Below, piece by piece: positions 8,938 through 22,428 of a DNA stretch of 64,000 nt (the first letter of the stretch is position 1; each line of letters opens with the position of its first letter). Position numbers and translations under genes: made by a program. This DNA is from Enterobacter cancerogenus. GTDB taxonomy: Bacteria; Pseudomonadota; Gammaproteobacteria; Enterobacterales; Enterobacteriaceae. The stretch covers positions 2,542,001-2,606,000 of the forward strand of contig NZ_CP077290.1 in assembly GCF_019047785.1 (NCBI RefSeq), written 5' to 3'. The notes beneath the pieces were generated by a model. The model was not told the DNA's origin and made no database searches. It worked only from the letters and a program-made list of their open reading frames with translations.

Positions 8938-10212
8938 TTGGAATTGTTGTATACCGCCCTGCTCTACATCATTCAGCCACTGGTGTGGCTGCGACTGTTG
9001 CTTCGTAGCCGTAAAGCGCCTGCGTACCGTAAACGCTGGGCTGAACGCTATGGCTATTGCCGTAATAAAGTGGCCCCGGACGGTATTTTGCTGCATTCCG
9101 TTTCTGTCGGTGAAACGCTGGCGGCGATCCCGCTGGTTCGCGCCCTGCGTCACCGCTACCCTTCCCTGCCGATCACCGTCACCACCATGACGCCGACCGG
9201 CTCCGAGCGCGCCCTGTCCGCGTTTGGTAAAGATGTGCATCACGTCTATCTGCCTTACGATCTCCCGTGCGCCATGAACCGTTTCCTCAATACCGTTCGC
9301 CCGAAGCTGGTGATCGTGATGGAAACCGAACTGTGGCCGAATATGATTTCCGCCCTGCATGCCCGTAAAATTCCGCTGGTGATTGCCAACGCGCGCTTGT
9401 CTGAACGTTCCGCGAAGGGTTACGGCAAGCTGGGTAAATTTATGCGTCGCCTGCTCAGCAAAATTACCCTGATTGCGGCACAGAACGATGAAGACGCGGC
9501 ACGGTTCACGGCGCTTGGTCTGAAACGCAATCAGCTTGCCGTGACCGGCAGCCTGAAATTCGATATTTCCGTTACGCCGGAGCTGGCGGCACGGGCGGTG
9601 ACGCTGCGTCGCCAGTGGGCACCCCGTCGTCAGGTGTGGATTGCTACCAGCACCCACGACGGTGAAGAAGAGATTATCCTCCAGGCGCATCGCAAGCTGC
9701 TGGAGACCTTCCCTGATCTAGTGCTGATCCTGGTGCCGCGCCATCCGGAGCGTTTCAAAGATGCTAGCGAAATGGTACAGAAAGGCGGTTTCAGCTTCAC
9801 CCTGCGCAGCACCGGTGAGATCCCTTCCGGCAGCACCCAGGTGGTAATTGGCGATACCATGGGCGAGCTTATGCTGCTGTACGGCATTGCCGATCTGGCG
9901 TTTGTCGGCGGCAGCCTGGTTGAGCGCGGAGGCCATAACCCTCTGGAGCCAGCGGCGCACGCCATTCCGGTACTGATGGGGCCACACACGTTCAACTTCA
10001 AAGATATCTGCGCGAAATTGCAGCAGGCCGATGGTTTAATTACCGTGACGGATGCGGACTCGGTGGTGAAAGAGGTTTCAACCCTGCTCACCGACGAAGA
10101 CTACCGTCTGTGGTACGGCCGCCATGCTGTTGAGGTACTGCATCAGAATCAGGGCGCGTTGACCCGTTTGCTGCAGCTTCTGCAACCTTACCTGCCTCAG
10201 CGGAGCCACTGA
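8938..10212 (+). CDS. waaA: Lipid IVA 3-deoxy-D-manno-octulosonic acid transferase
   Basis: I chose the TTG at 8938 (424 residues), where the protein aligns with the E. coli WaaA start ([19 protein letters not shown]), with GGA about seven bases upstream; an upstream TTG at 8905 would add 11 unrelated residues. The N-terminus is a single membrane anchor. [37 protein letters not shown] and [19 protein letters not shown] are WaaA signatures; the Glu of SVGET is the catalytic base region. The enzyme adds two Kdo residues to lipid IVA at the inner membrane and is essential. Its stop codon overlaps the ATG of waaE. Confidence 0.95.
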   Translation: MELLYTALLYIIQPLVWLRLLLRSRKAPAYRKRWAERYGYCRNKVAPDGILLHSVSVGETLAAIPLVRALRHRYPSLPITVTTMTPTGSERALSAFGKDVHHVYLPYDLPCAMNRFLNTVRPKLVIVMETELWPNMISALHARKIPLVIANARLSERSAKGYGKLGKFMRRLLSKITLIAAQNDEDAARFTALGLKRNQLAVTGSLKFDISVTPELAARAVTLRRQWAPRRQVWIATSTHDGEEEIILQAHRKLLETFPDLVLILVPRHPERFKDASEMVQKGGFSFTLRSTGEIPSGSTQVVIGDTMGELMLLYGIADLAFVGGSLVERGGHNPLEPAAHAIPVLMGPHTFNFKDICAKLQQADGLITVTDADSVVKEVSTLLTDEDYRLWYGRHAVEVLHQNQGALTRLLQLLQPYLPQRSH

Positions 10213-10982
10213 TGTCTGCGCGTCTGTCGGTCGTCACGATCGCCAAAAACGCTGCCGACCTGCTTCCGGACTACCTGGCCTCTGTTTCTTGGGCGGATGA
10301 AATCATCTTGCTTGATTCCGGCAGCACCGATAACACGGTAGAAATGGCGCGTGCGGCGGGCGTACAGGTCTATGTCGACACCGACTGGCAGGGCTACGGT
10401 ATCCAGCGCCAGCGCGCGCAGGCCTGCGCCACCGGCGATTACGTGCTGATGATCGATACCGATGAGCGCATTACGCCGGCGCTTCAGCAGAGCATTCAGG
10501 CCATCCTGGCCGCCCCACAGCCTGGCGCGGTCTACAGCATTGCGCGTCGCAACTACTTCCTCGGGCGGTTTATGCGCCACAGCGGCTGGTATCCTGACCG
10601 CGTTATGCGTCTTTACGAGCGCACCCGTTATCAGTACAACGACAACCTGGTGCATGAGTCTCTGGCCTGTGAGAACGCCCAGGTTATCCCGCTGACGGGC
10701 GATCTGCTGCACCTCACCTGCCGCGATTTCGCCAGCTTCCAGCGTAAGCAGCTGAGCTACGCCACCGCATGGGCGCAGGAGCGCCACCAGCGCGGCAAGA
10801 CAGCCTCGTTGACGGGCATCTTCACCCACACGCTGGGCGCGTTTCTGAAAACGCTGCTGCTGCGTGGCGGCGTGCTGGATGGCAAACAGGGTTGGTTACT
10901 CGCGGTGGTAAATGCCCAGTATACTTTCAACAAATATACCGAGCTGTGGGCGCTCTGCCGCGGCTACTCTGAGAAAACGTGA
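10212..10982 (+). CDS. waaE: LPS core glycosyltransferase WaaE (beta-1,4-glucosyl to HepI)
   Basis: A 256-residue family 2 enzyme with [18 protein letters not shown] at the N-terminus, [10 protein letters not shown], and [12 protein letters not shown] containing the D-x-[23 protein letters not shown] and the C-terminal [22 protein letters not shown] are typical of WaaE/KdtX. In Klebsiella and Serratia it adds glucose to HepI. The gene sits between waaA and coaD, overlapping waaA by one base. Confidence 0.88.
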   Translation: MSARLSVVTIAKNAADLLPDYLASVSWADEIILLDSGSTDNTVEMARAAGVQVYVDTDWQGYGIQRQRAQACATGDYVLMIDTDERITPALQQSIQAILAAPQPGAVYSIARRNYFLGRFMRHSGWYPDRVMRLYERTRYQYNDNLVHESLACENAQVIPLTGDLLHLTCRDFASFQRKQLSYATAWAQERHQRGKTASLTGIFTHTLGAFLKTLLLRGGVLDGKQGWLLAVVNAQYTFNKYTELWALCRGYSEKT

Positions 10983-11465
<483 letters not shown>

Positions 11466-11470
11466 CCGTT

Positions 11471-11496
11471 GCCCGGTGGCGCGGCGCTTACCGGGC
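11471..11496. repeat. REP-like palindrome between coaD and mutM
   Basis: The imperfect palindrome gcccggtggc...gcttaccgggc has the core of enterobacterial REP (BIME) elements. It lies between the convergent coaD and mutM genes, where REP sequences commonly end up and stabilise or end transcripts. Confidence 0.75.
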
Positions 11497-11507
11497 CTGA
11501 TATACGC

Positions 11508-12317
11508 TTATTTCTGACACTGACGGCAATAGAACGTGGCGCGCTGGGCGTGCTTCGTTGCAATAATCGGTGTGCCACAGACTCTGCACGGCTCGCCTTT
11601 GCGGCCATAAACCTGCAACTCCTGCGCGAAATAGCCAGGCTTACCATCGCTCTGCAGGAAGTCCTTCAGCGTTGTTCCCCCCTGTTCAATGGAGCGCAGC
11701 AGCACCGCCTTAATCACCCTGACCAGCAGCTCGCACTCCTGCGCCGAGAGCGACGAGGCCAGCCGATCGGGATGGATCCCGGCAGCAAACAGCGATTCGC
11801 TGGCGTAAATATTCCCCACGCCCACCACCAGCTTGTTATCCATTAGCCAGGGCTTAATCGGCGCTTTCTTCTTCGCACACTTTGCTCTCAGGTAATCAGC
11901 GTTAAACGCCTCAGAGAGCGGCTCCGGCCCCAGATGCGCCAGCGCGCTATGGCCTTCCAGCTCTTTGGCCCACAGCCATGCGCCAAAGCGGCGAGGGTCG
12001 GTGTAGCGCAGCACTTTGCCGTTACTCATGACAAGGTCAACGTGATCGTGCTTTTCAGCAGGCAGCTCTTCGGTGAGGATCCGCAGGCTGCCGGACATCC
12101 CCAGGTGGATGATGATCCAGCCGTCAGGCAGCTCCAGCAGCAGGTATTTCGCGCGGCGCTGTACGCTGATGACGGGCTTATCGCTTAACGCGTGAATTTC
12201 ATCGGAAACCGGCCAGCGAAGACGACCATTGCGGACAACAGCATGAAGAATGGTCGCACCAACCAGATGTGGTTCAATGCCGCGGCGGCTGGTCTCTACC
12301 TCAGGTAATTCAGGCAT
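11508..12317 (-). CDS. mutM: Formamidopyrimidine-DNA glycosylase
   Basis: The mature start is at 12317 because the catalytic N-terminal proline must follow Met directly ([17 protein letters not shown]); the upstream in-frame ATG would bury it. The 269 residues end with a zinc finger (C-x2-C-x16-C-x2-[17 protein letters not shown] to FYCRQCQK). MutM removes 8-oxoguanine and formamidopyrimidines and nicks the DNA by beta/delta elimination. It lies downstream of rpmB-rpmG, as in E. coli, with a terminator between. Confidence 0.97.
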   Translation of the reverse strand: MPELPEVETSRRGIEPHLVGATILHAVVRNGRLRWPVSDEIHALSDKPVISVQRRAKYLLLELPDGWIIIHLGMSGSLRILTEELPAEKHDHVDLVMSNGKVLRYTDPRRFGAWLWAKELEGHSALAHLGPEPLSEAFNADYLRAKCAKKKAPIKPWLMDNKLVVGVGNIYASESLFAAGIHPDRLASSLSAQECELLVRVIKAVLLRSIEQGGTTLKDFLQSDGKPGYFAQELQVYGRKGEPCRVCGTPIIATKHAQRATFYCRQCQK

Positions 12318-12342
12318 GGTTTCTCCGTTGGATGCAGAATGC

Positions 12343-12369
12343 AAAAAACCCCGCAGTTGCGGGGTTTTT
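12343..12369 (-). terminator. Rho-independent terminator/attenuator between rpmG and mutM
   Basis: aaaaaaccccgcagttgcggggttttt is a G+C stem (ccccgca / tgcgggg) flanked by A and T runs, so it can work on both strands. On the minus strand it follows rpmG by about 20 bp and would lower read-through into mutM. Confidence 0.85.
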
Positions 12370-12388
12370 CAATACAAGGAATCTAAAA

Positions 12389-12559
<171 letters not shown>

Positions 12560-12578
12560 TTATTTCCTCTTTAAGTAC

Positions 12579-12836
<258 letters not shown>

Positions 12837-13033
12837 TTAGCTCGAGCTTCGTATGGGGTATCGGCGCCTCGTCAGGCTTTACAGCCCGGTCATCGCATAG
12901 TTCTAAGTGAACTCTCGATTGCCAGGCCCAAATGCCAAACCCGAGATTCTCAAAGGTGGCGTAGTATACGCTGACTCGGCGGTGTGCTCAAGTCCCGAGC
13001 AGACAAAGATCCCAATGGATCGCTTAAAATGGT

Positions 13034-13699
13034 CTAAATCCAACCATGTTCTGCAAAAGAGAGGTACTCTCCGCGGCCAATTATCAGATGGTCCAGCACA
13101 CGAATGTCCATGATTTGACAGCACTTGATAATGCGTTTGGTGATTTCTTTGTCAGCTCTGCTTGGTTCTGCACAGCCAGAGGGGTGATTATGCGCGAGGA
13201 TCACGCCGGCTGCATTCACTTTTATCGCTTCCCGCACGATTTCTCGGGGATGGACCTCAACGTGGCTTAATGTACCCGAAAACAGGTGGCAATGCTTCAG
13301 CACCCGGTTTTTGTTATCAAGAAAGATCGCCATAAAGATCTCGCGCTCGGCGTCTGCCAGCTGGCTTTGCAAAAACTCGCGGGTCATTTCAGGGGTCAGG
13401 AGCGGGTCTTCTTCCTGCATACGCACAATGTAGAAACGTCGGGCAAGTTCGGCAATCCCCCTTAACTGGGCAAATTTCGCCACGCCAATGCCATCAACCT
13501 CTTTAAACGCCGCCATGTCGGCGGTCAGCAGGCCATACAGCGAACCGAAGTGGTGGATCAACTCGCGCGCCAGGACATAGACCGACTTCCCCTGAGTGCC
13601 GGTTCGCAAGAACAGCGCCAGCAGCTCCGCATCGGTAAGCGACGTAATGCCATAGCGCAGCATTTTTTCACGCGGTAACAGCGATAATACCTCATCCAT
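13034..13699 (-). CDS. radC: RadC/JAB-domain protein
   Basis: I chose the ATG at 13699 (221 residues) because a strong AAGGAG lies seven bases upstream; a start at 13723 would add eight residues without such a site. A helix-hairpin-helix region (residues about 60-85, [14 protein letters not shown]) precedes a JAMM metalloprotease-like domain with HVEVHPREI and [17 protein letters not shown] (E...H-x-H-x10-D). Its biochemical role is still unsettled; the earlier claim that E. coli radC acts in DNA repair was traced to a recG allele. It sits between rpmB and coaBC, as in E. coli. Confidence 0.93.
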   Translation of the reverse strand: MDEVLSLLPREKMLRYGITSLTDAELLALFLRTGTQGKSVYVLARELIHHFGSLYGLLTADMAAFKEVDGIGVAKFAQLRGIAELARRFYIVRMQEEDPLLTPEMTREFLQSQLADAEREIFMAIFLDNKNRVLKHCHLFSGTLSHVEVHPREIVREAIKVNAAGVILAHNHPSGCAEPSRADKEITKRIIKCCQIMDIRVLDHLIIGRGEYLSFAEHGWI

Positions 13700-13869
13700 G
13701 CCCTGTCTCCTTAGGTTTAACACTATGCTGCCACAGCTCTCCCCCCTGCTCGACGCCCATTTTTCGTTCCTGCGTAGCGCCTCGCAAAGTGGATAACGGA
13801 CAAAATCACCCCGTTTTAGGGATTGTGATAAAATGCCGGCTCTCTGGTGAAACCCAACAGGAAAGAATC

Positions 13870-15084
13870 ATGATGAGCCTGGCCGGTAAAAAAATCGTTC
13901 TTGGCGTGAGCGGCGGCATTGCTGCCTATAAAGCGCCGGAGCTGGTGCGCCGTTTGCGCGAGCGCGGAGCCGACGTGCGGGTCGCGATAACCGAAGGCGG
14001 CAAAGCCTTTATTACTCCCCTGAGCCTGCAGGCCGTGTCGGGATACCCGGTGTCGGATAGCCTGCTCGATCCGGCGGCTGAAGCCGCGATGGGCCATATC
14101 GAGCTCGGCAAGTGGGCAGACCTGGTTATCCTCGCCCCTGCGACGGCTGACTTAATCGCCCGCGTCGCGGCCGGTATGGCGAACGATCTGGTCTCCACCA
14201 TTTGCCTTGCCACACCGTCTCCCGTCGCCGTCGTGCCTGCGATGAATCAGCAGATGTACCGCAACGCTGCCACCCAGCATAACCTCGAGACGCTGGCCTC
14301 TCGCGGCCTGCTTATCTGGGGGCCGGACAGCGGCAGCCAGGCCTGTGGGGATATCGGCCCCGGGCGCATGCTCGATCCGCTGACGATTGTCGATATGGCT
14401 GCCGCTCATTTTTCGCCTGTCAACGATCTGCAACATCTCAACATCATGATTACCGCGGGCCCAACGCGCGAGCCGCTGGACCCGGTGCGCTACATCACCA
14501 ACCACAGCTCCGGCAAGATGGGCTTTGCGATTGCTGCTGCTGCGGCAAAACGCGGCGCGAACGTCACGCTCGTCAGTGGCCCGGTGTCGTTACCGACGCC
14601 CCCCTTCGTGCAGCGCATTAACGTGACCACAGCCCTGGAAATGGAGGCTGCCGTTCAGGCGCACGCCCAGAATCAGCAGATTTTTATCGGCTGTGCCGCC
14701 GTCGCTGACTATCGTGCAGAGACCATCGCAGACTGCAAAATTAAGAAACAAGGCGATGAATTAACACTAAAAATGGTTAAAAACCCGGACATCGTGGCCG
14801 GCGTTGCCGCACTGAAAAACCATCGTCCTTACGTTGTTGGGTTTGCCGCCGAAACAAATAATGTGGAAGAATATGCCCGGCAAAAGCGTACCCGCAAAAA
14901 CCTCGATTTGATTTGCGCGAATGATGTCTCGCTGTCCACGCAAGGATTTAACAGCGACAGCAACGCATTGCACCTTTTCTGGCAGGATGGAGATAAAGTC
15001 TTACCGCTTGAGCGCAAGGAACTCCTGGGCCAACAATTACTGGACGAGATCGTTACCCGTTATGATGAAAAAAATCGACGTTAA
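13870..15084 (+). CDS. coaBC: Bifunctional phosphopantothenoylcysteine decarboxylase/phosphopantothenate-cysteine ligase
   Basis: The ATG at 13870 (or the next at 13873) follows an AGGAAAG site and gives [21 protein letters not shown], the normal N-terminus; the frame is open 27 codons further upstream but without similarity. The N-terminal flavoprotein domain (CoaC) has SGGIAAYK and PAMNQQMY; the C-terminal CoaB domain begins near residue 190 with [25 protein letters not shown]. The enzyme performs two consecutive steps of CoA synthesis. It overlaps dut by 23 bp. Confidence 0.96.
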   Translation: MMSLAGKKIVLGVSGGIAAYKAPELVRRLRERGADVRVAITEGGKAFITPLSLQAVSGYPVSDSLLDPAAEAAMGHIELGKWADLVILAPATADLIARVAAGMANDLVSTICLATPSPVAVVPAMNQQMYRNAATQHNLETLASRGLLIWGPDSGSQACGDIGPGRMLDPLTIVDMAAAHFSPVNDLQHLNIMITAGPTREPLDPVRYITNHSSGKMGFAIAAAAAKRGANVTLVSGPVSLPTPPFVQRINVTTALEMEAAVQAHAQNQQIFIGCAAVADYRAETIADCKIKKQGDELTLKMVKNPDIVAGVAALKNHRPYVVGFAAETNNVEEYARQKRTRKNLDLICANDVSLSTQGFNSDSNALHLFWQDGDKVLPLERKELLGQQLLDEIVTRYDEKNRR

Positions 15085-15520
15085 GATTCTGGACCCGCGC
15101 GTTGGCGAGCAATTTCCGCTGCCAACCTATGCCACCTCCGGCTCTGCCGGTCTTGACCTGCGCGCCTGTCTCGATGACGCCGTAGCGCTGGCTCCGGGCG
15201 AGACCACCCTGCTCCCGACCGGTCTGGCGATTCACATTGCTGACCCGTCGCTGGCGGCGGTGATCCTGCCGCGCTCTGGTTTGGGCCACAAGCATGGTAT
15301 TGTGCTGGGCAACCTGGTCGGCCTGATTGACTCTGACTATCAGGGCCAGCTGATGGTCTCCGTCTGGAACCGTGGCCAGGATAGCTTCACCATTGAACCC
15401 GGCGAGCGGATCGCGCAGATGGTGTTTGTACCTGTTGTGCAGGCCGAATTTAACCTGGTGGCTGACTTTGACGCCACCGACCGTGGCGAAGGCGGCTTCG
15501 GCCATTCAGGGCGTAAATAG
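15062..15520 (+). CDS. dut: Deoxyuridine 5'-triphosphate nucleotidohydrolase
   Basis: The first of two adjacent ATGs (15062, 15065) gives 152 residues, as in E. coli. The trimeric dUTPase motifs are all visible: SAGLDLRA (1), [11 protein letters not shown] (2), [10 protein letters not shown] (3), [12 protein letters not shown] (4) and the C-terminal [10 protein letters not shown] (5). It hydrolyses dUTP to dUMP and PPi, keeping uracil out of DNA. The start lies inside the end of coaBC. Confidence 0.97.
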   Translation: MMKKIDVKILDPRVGEQFPLPTYATSGSAGLDLRACLDDAVALAPGETTLLPTGLAIHIADPSLAAVILPRSGLGHKHGIVLGNLVGLIDSDYQGQLMVSVWNRGQDSFTIEPGERIAQMVFVPVVQAEFNLVADFDATDRGEGGFGHSGRK

Positions 15521-15640
15521 TCGCCCGTTAGACACGCATCTCACAGCGCCATAATGCAATAACAAACCGCAAACGTCAGTTTGCGGTCGCTGTGTGGATG
15601 CCAGCCTGGCAAGTGCTTATTTTCAGGGGTATTTTGTAAC

Positions 15641-16237
15641 ATGGCAGAAAAACAAACCGCGAAAAGGAATCGTCGCGAAGAAATACTTCAGTCTCTGGCT
15701 CTGATGCTTGAATCCAGCGATGGCAGTCAACGCATTACCACAGCAAAACTGGCGGCCTCCGTGGGCGTGTCGGAAGCGGCGCTGTATCGCCATTTCCCGA
15801 GCAAGACCCGGATGTTCGACAGCCTGATTGAGTTTATTGAAGACAGCCTGATCACGCGTATCAACCTGATTCTGAAAGATGAGAAAGACACCAGCGCGCG
15901 TCTGCGTCTGATTGTGCAGTTGATTCTGGGCTTTGGCGAACGTAATCCTGGCCTGACCCGAATCCTGACCGGACACGCCCTGATGTTTGAGCAGGATCGT
16001 CTGCAGGGCCGCATCAATCAGCTTTTTGAGCGCATAGAGGCGCAGCTGCGCCAGGTCCTGCGTGAGAAGAAGATGCGTGAAGGCGAAGGGTACATCACCG
16101 ATGAGACGCTGCTGGCAAGCCAGATCCTGGCGTTTTGCGAAGGGATGCTCTCCCGCTTCGTGCGCAGTGAATTCAAATATCGCCCAACGGACGATTTTGA
16201 CGCCCGCTGGCCGTTAGTGGCTTCGCAGTTGCAGTAA
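15641..16237 (+). CDS. slmA: Nucleoid occlusion protein SlmA
   Basis: The ATG at 15641 gives 198 residues beginning [20 protein letters not shown], as in E. coli; the 20 codons upstream are not conserved. A TetR-type helix-turn-helix ([21 protein letters not shown], about residues 33-54) precedes the helical dimer domain. SlmA bound to specific chromosomal sites blocks FtsZ polymerisation over the nucleoid. Confidence 0.96.
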   Translation: MAEKQTAKRNRREEILQSLALMLESSDGSQRITTAKLAASVGVSEAALYRHFPSKTRMFDSLIEFIEDSLITRINLILKDEKDTSARLRLIVQLILGFGERNPGLTRILTGHALMFEQDRLQGRINQLFERIEAQLRQVLREKKMREGEGYITDETLLASQILAFCEGMLSRFVRSEFKYRPTDDFDARWPLVASQLQ

Positions 16238-16262
16238 CGATATCCGGCCTGCGTAACCCTGG

Positions 16263-16289
16263 GCCCGGTAAGCGCTTGCGCCACCGGGC
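16263..16289. repeat. REP-like palindrome between slmA and pyrE
   Basis: gcccggtaagcgcttgcgccaccgggc is a nearly perfect palindrome with the REP core, placed between the convergent slmA and pyrE genes and followed by a short A run. It may also act as a terminator. Confidence 0.75.
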
Positions 16290-16295
16290 AAAAAA

Positions 16296-16937
16296 TCACA
16301 CGCCAAACGCTTCCCGATAGGCACGCACCGCCGCCAGATGGTCCGCCATCTCTGGCTTCTCTTCCAGATACGCAATCAGGTCTTTCAGCGTGATGATTGA
16401 CGTCACTTTACAGCCGTAATCACGCTCCACTTCCTGAATAGCCGAGATCTCGCCGCGTCCGCGCTCCTGACGGTCCAGAGAGATCAGCACGCCCGCAAGC
16501 GTTGCGCCGTTCGCCTGGATAATCTCCATCGATTCACGGATCGCGGTGCCTGCCGTGATCACATCATCCACCAGCATCACGCGGCCCTGCAGCGTGCTGC
16601 CGACCAGGTTCCCGCCTTCACCGTGGGTTTTCGCCTCTTTACGGTTAAAGCAGTACGGCACGTCGCGATCGTGATGTTCTGCCAGGGCAACCGCCGTGGT
16701 GGTCGCAATTGGAATGCCTTTGTAGGCCGGGCCAAACAGCAGGTCAAAATCAATCTTTGAATCCACCAGAGCCTCGGCATAGAAACGGCCCAGCAGAGCC
16801 AGATCGCGCCCGGTATTAAACAGCCCGGCGTTGAAGAAATAGGGGCTTTTCCGCCCGGATTTCAGCGTGAACTCGCCAAACTTAAGTACCTGCTTGTTAA
16901 GCGCAAACTCAATAAACTGGCGCTGATATGGTTTCAT
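16296..16937 (-). CDS. pyrE: Orotate phosphoribosyltransferase
   Basis: 213 residues, the usual length. The type I PRTase PRPP-binding motif [13 protein letters not shown] (about residues 118-130) and the dimer lysine loop [12 protein letters not shown] are present. PyrE converts orotate and PRPP to OMP in UMP synthesis. It lies downstream of rph, separated by a hairpin-T-run attenuator (16970-16998), the classical UTP-sensing arrangement. Confidence 0.97.
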   Translation of the reverse strand: MKPYQRQFIEFALNKQVLKFGEFTLKSGRKSPYFFNAGLFNTGRDLALLGRFYAEALVDSKIDFDLLFGPAYKGIPIATTTAVALAEHHDRDVPYCFNRKEAKTHGEGGNLVGSTLQGRVMLVDDVITAGTAIRESMEIIQANGATLAGVLISLDRQERGRGEISAIQEVERDYGCKVTSIITLKDLIAYLEEKPEMADHLAAVRAYREAFGV

Positions 16938-16969
16938 GGATTCGCTCCTTTATTATCTGTCTTACAGGC

Positions 16970-16998
16970 AAAAAAAAGGCGACTCATTGGTCGCCTTT
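16970..16998 (-). terminator. pyrE attenuator (Rho-independent terminator in the rph-pyrE leader)
   Basis: On the minus strand, aaaggcga, an 8-nt loop and tcgccttt are followed by a run of eight T. The hairpin starts 5 bp after the rph stop, so ribosomes translating to the end of rph can disrupt it. In E. coli this couples pyrE expression to the UTP pool: low UTP slows RNA polymerase, the ribosome catches up and termination fails. Confidence 0.88.
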
Positions 16999-17002
16999 AA
17001 AA

Positions 17003-17719
17003 TCAATTTTCTAACGCCGCTTTCTGCGTCGTGACAATAGATTCGATTCCCCCTCGGGCCAGCGCCAACAAGGAGAGAAGTTCTTCATGGGTGAATGGCT
17101 CGCCTTCTGCGGTGCCCTGCACCTCAATGATGCGTCCGTCTTCGGTCATCACCACGTTCATGTCAGTTTCCGCCGCGGAATCTTCAACGTATTCCAGATC
17201 GCACAGCGCTTCACCGTTAACGATACCTACGGAAACCGCCGCAACCATCCCTTTCATAGGGTTAGTTTTCAGTTTGCCGGCCGCAACCAGCTTGTTCAGC
17301 GCATCCGCCAGCGCAACACAGGCGCCGGTAATAGACGCCGTACGCGTGCCGCCATCGGCCTGAATCACATCGCAGTCCAGCGTGATGGTGAATTCGCCCA
17401 GCACTTTCAAATCAACGGCTGCACGCAGCGCACGCGCGATCAGACGCTGGATCTCCATGGTACGTCCACCCTGTTTACCCTTTGCCGCTTCACGGGCGTT
17501 ACGGGTATGGGTCGCACGCGGCAGCATGCCGTATTCGGCGGTGATCCAGCCCTGGCCCTGGCCTTTCAGAAAGCGAGGAACGCCTTCTTCAATAGAGGCG
17601 GTGCACAGCACTTTGGTGTCACCAAACTCAACCAGCACGGAGCCTTCAGCGTGTTTTGTATAGTTACGGGTCAGGGTGACGGGACGCACCTGATTGGCGC
17701 TACGGCCTGATGGACGCAT
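17003..17719 (-). CDS. rph: Ribonuclease PH
   Basis: A full-length 238-residue protein with the RNase PH core ([20 protein letters not shown], the arginine-rich [20 protein letters not shown] phosphate-binding stretch, and [19 protein letters not shown]). It trims tRNA 3' ends phosphorolytically. Unlike E. coli K-12 MG1655, which carries the rph-1 frameshift and is therefore pyrimidine-limited, the frame here is intact to the stop next to the pyrE attenuator. Confidence 0.97.
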   Translation of the reverse strand: MRPSGRSANQVRPVTLTRNYTKHAEGSVLVEFGDTKVLCTASIEEGVPRFLKGQGQGWITAEYGMLPRATHTRNAREAAKGKQGGRTMEIQRLIARALRAAVDLKVLGEFTITLDCDVIQADGGTRTASITGACVALADALNKLVAAGKLKTNPMKGMVAAVSVGIVNGEALCDLEYVEDSAAETDMNVVMTEDGRIIEVQGTAEGEPFTHEELLSLLALARGGIESIVTTQKAALEN

Positions 17720-17844
17720 GATGAATTCTCCGGCTTGAAACGAATGTGGCTGCGCATTATACGGATAAAGGGCGCTTATTCCTATCCTGAGAAGCCCCCG
17801 AAAGCTATAATCCCCCCATCTCTCTTTTAAAAACGGGAATGTCT

Positions 17845-18708
17845 ATGATCCGCAGTATGACCGCCTACGCCCGGCGTGAAATCAAGGGTAGCTGGGGTAG
17901 CGCTACCTGGGAAATGCGCTCGGTAAACCAGCGCTATCTGGAAACGTATTTCCGTATGCCGGAGCAGTTCCGCAGCCTGGAGCCAGTCGTGCGCGAGCGT
18001 ATTCGTGCTCGTCTGACGCGCGGCAAAGTGGAATGCAACCTGCGTTTTGAACCCGATGCCAGCGCTCAGGGTGAGCTGATCCTTAACGAAAAACTGGCTC
18101 GCCAGCTGGTGAACGCAGCCAACTGGGTCAAGATGCAGAGCGACGAAGGCGAAATCAACCCGGTGGATATCCTGCGCTGGCCTGGCGTGATGGCTGCCGG
18201 TGAACAGGATCTGGATGCCATTACCGCTGAAATTCTCTCCGCCCTCGACGGCACGCTGGACGACTTTATCGTTGCCCGCGAAACAGAAGGCCAGGCGCTG
18301 AAAGCCATGATTGAGCAGCGTCTTGAAGGCGTAAGCGCCGAAGTGGCTAAAGTTCGCAGCCATATGCCTGAAGTGCTGCAATGGCAGCGCGAGCGTCTGG
18401 TGGCGAAACTTGAAGAAGCAGAAGTTCAGCTTGAAAACACCCGTCTGGAACAGGAGCTTGTCCTGATGGCGCAGCGTGTTGACGTTGCCGAAGAGCTGGA
18501 CCGTCTTGGCGCGCACGTTAAAGAGACCTACAACATTCTGAAGAAGAAAGAAGCTGTGGGTCGCCGCCTCGACTTCATGATGCAGGAGTTCAACCGTGAG
18601 TCAAACACGCTGGCCTCTAAGTCGATTAATGCTGACGTGACCAACTCCGCGATTGAGCTGAAGGTACTCATCGAGCAGATGCGCGAGCAGATCCAGAATA
18701 TCGAGTAA
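17845..18708 (+). CDS. yicC: YicC family endoribonuclease
   Basis: I chose the ATG at 17845 (287 residues, MIRSMTAYARREIKG), six bases after GGGA; an ATG at 17839 would touch the GGGA. The protein is helical throughout with the family C-terminal stretch RRLDFMMQEFNRESNTLASKS and ELKVLIEQMREQIQN. E. coli YicC is a ribonuclease implicated in decay of the small RNA RyhB. It is divergent from rph, sharing a 125-bp promoter region. Confidence 0.93.
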   Translation: MIRSMTAYARREIKGSWGSATWEMRSVNQRYLETYFRMPEQFRSLEPVVRERIRARLTRGKVECNLRFEPDASAQGELILNEKLARQLVNAANWVKMQSDEGEINPVDILRWPGVMAAGEQDLDAITAEILSALDGTLDDFIVARETEGQALKAMIEQRLEGVSAEVAKVRSHMPEVLQWQRERLVAKLEEAEVQLENTRLEQELVLMAQRVDVAEELDRLGAHVKETYNILKKKEAVGRRLDFMMQEFNRESNTLASKSINADVTNSAIELKVLIEQMREQIQNIE

Positions 18709-18716
18709 CGACTTTC

Positions 18717-18740
18717 GGGTGGTATCGTTCGATATCACCC
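18717..18740 (+). terminator. Hairpin after yicC, probable terminator
   Basis: gggtggtatcg-tt-cgatatcaccc forms a long imperfect stem 8 bp after the yicC stop and is followed by an AT-rich stretch (attatttatt), though without a clean T run. Confidence 0.5.
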
Positions 18741-18913
18741 ATTATTTATTCTAATCCGTTTTTCTCTACCCCTTTCCCGCCTATCGCCATATATATGCCA
18801 TTTTCATCAAAACCTGATTAGTTTTTATAGGGCAAAGCACATCACCTTAGAAAATCTCAATCGTGATCCTACGCACAACTCGCTAACCTCTGGGCGCTCA
18901 CACCGGAGGTTAT

Positions 18914-19531
18914 ATGCTGCTTCATATTCTTTATCTCATTGGTATCACCGCAGAGGCCATGACGGGCGCGCTTGCAGCCGGGCGCCGGCGCATGGACACC
19001 TTCGGCGTGATCATCATCGCCACTGCCACCGCGCTGGGTGGCGGCTCGGTACGTGACATTTTGCTGGGCCACTATCCACTGGGTTGGGTAAAACATCCGG
19101 AGTACGTGGTTATCGTGGCCACCGCCGCGGTATTGACGACCATTGTGGCTCCCGTGATGTCCCACCTGCGCCGCCTGTTCCTGGTGCTGGATGCCATAGG
19201 GCTTATCGTCTTTTCCATTATCGGGGCGCAAATTGCGCTGGATATGGGGGAAGGCCCGATTATCGCCACCATTGCCGCCGTCGTGACCGGCGTGTTTGGC
19301 GGTGTGCTGCGCGATATGTTTTGCAAGCGTATCCCGCTCGTTTTCCAGAAGGAGCTTTACGCCGGCATCTCCTTCGCGGCAGCCGTACTGTATATCGCTC
19401 TGCAGCATTACGTCTCCAACCATGACGTCGTGGTGATCTCCACCCTGCTTTTTGGCTTTACGGCACGCATGCTGGCGCTGCGCCTGAAGCTGGGGTTGCC
19501 CGTTTTCCACTACAAACACAACGTGCACTGA
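18914..19531 (+). CDS. yicG: TRIC/UPF0126 family membrane protein YicG
   Basis: 205 residues with about seven transmembrane helices and two internal repeats, each marked by a G-G-x-x-R-D motif ([14 protein letters not shown] near residue 40 and [10 protein letters not shown] near residue 127). The family includes prokaryotic homologues of trimeric intracellular cation channels; the substrate in enterobacteria is not established. GGAGG lies seven bases before the ATG. In K-12 dinD separates yicC from yicG; here there is only a 205-bp spacer. Confidence 0.92.
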   Translation: MLLHILYLIGITAEAMTGALAAGRRRMDTFGVIIIATATALGGGSVRDILLGHYPLGWVKHPEYVVIVATAAVLTTIVAPVMSHLRRLFLVLDAIGLIVFSIIGAQIALDMGEGPIIATIAAVVTGVFGGVLRDMFCKRIPLVFQKELYAGISFAAAVLYIALQHYVSNHDVVVISTLLFGFTARMLALRLKLGLPVFHYKHNVH

Positions 19532-19533
19532 TC

Positions 19534-21270
<1,737 letters not shown>

Positions 21271-21437
21271 TCACTTTGCGAGGCGTCATCCAGGCTTTCT
21301 TTTTGTTGCTGAAAACCAAAGATGAAACCTGAAAACGGCACGCAAAATTTAATAAACCATGGGAAAAAGTGTGACAAAGGCTACGTCACACAGCGCCGAC
21401 GTGTATAATAAGCCCGTATGTAGGACTTCTTCGCTAA

Positions 21438-22079
<642 letters not shown>

Positions 22080-22133
22080 ACCCACTTTCAGTATCATGCC
22101 CAGTCATTTCTTCACCTGTGGAGCATTTTAAGT

Positions 22134-22409
22134 ATGGCACGCGTAACTGTTCAGGACGCTGTAGAGAAAATTGGTAACCGTTTTGACCTGGTACTGGTCG
22201 CCGCGCGTCGCGCTCGTCAGATGCAGGTAGGCGGTAAAGATCCGCTGGTACCGGAAGAAAACGATAAAACCACCGTTATTGCACTTCGCGAAATCGAAGA
22301 AGGTCTGATCAACAACCAGATCCTCGACGTGCGTGAGCGCCAGGAGCAGCAAGAGCAGGAAGCCGCAGAACTGCAGGCCGTAACCGCCATTGCTGAAGGT
22401 CGTCGTTAA
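22134..22409 (+). CDS. rpoZ: RNA polymerase omega subunit
   Basis: 91 residues beginning [20 protein letters not shown], the conserved omega fold that latches the beta-prime subunit and forms one of the ppGpp-binding sites. It is followed 19 bp later by spoT, which makes and degrades that signal. Confidence 0.97.
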
Positions 22410-22428
22410 TTAAACCTGCGGGTCGCCC

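Noticed and set aside
8890..9690. Long minus-strand frame (266 codons) opposite waaA
   Set aside because: It lies wholly antisense to a clearly conserved waaA, is rich in His, Arg and Gln as expected of an antisense shadow of high-GC coding DNA, and has no recognisable domain.
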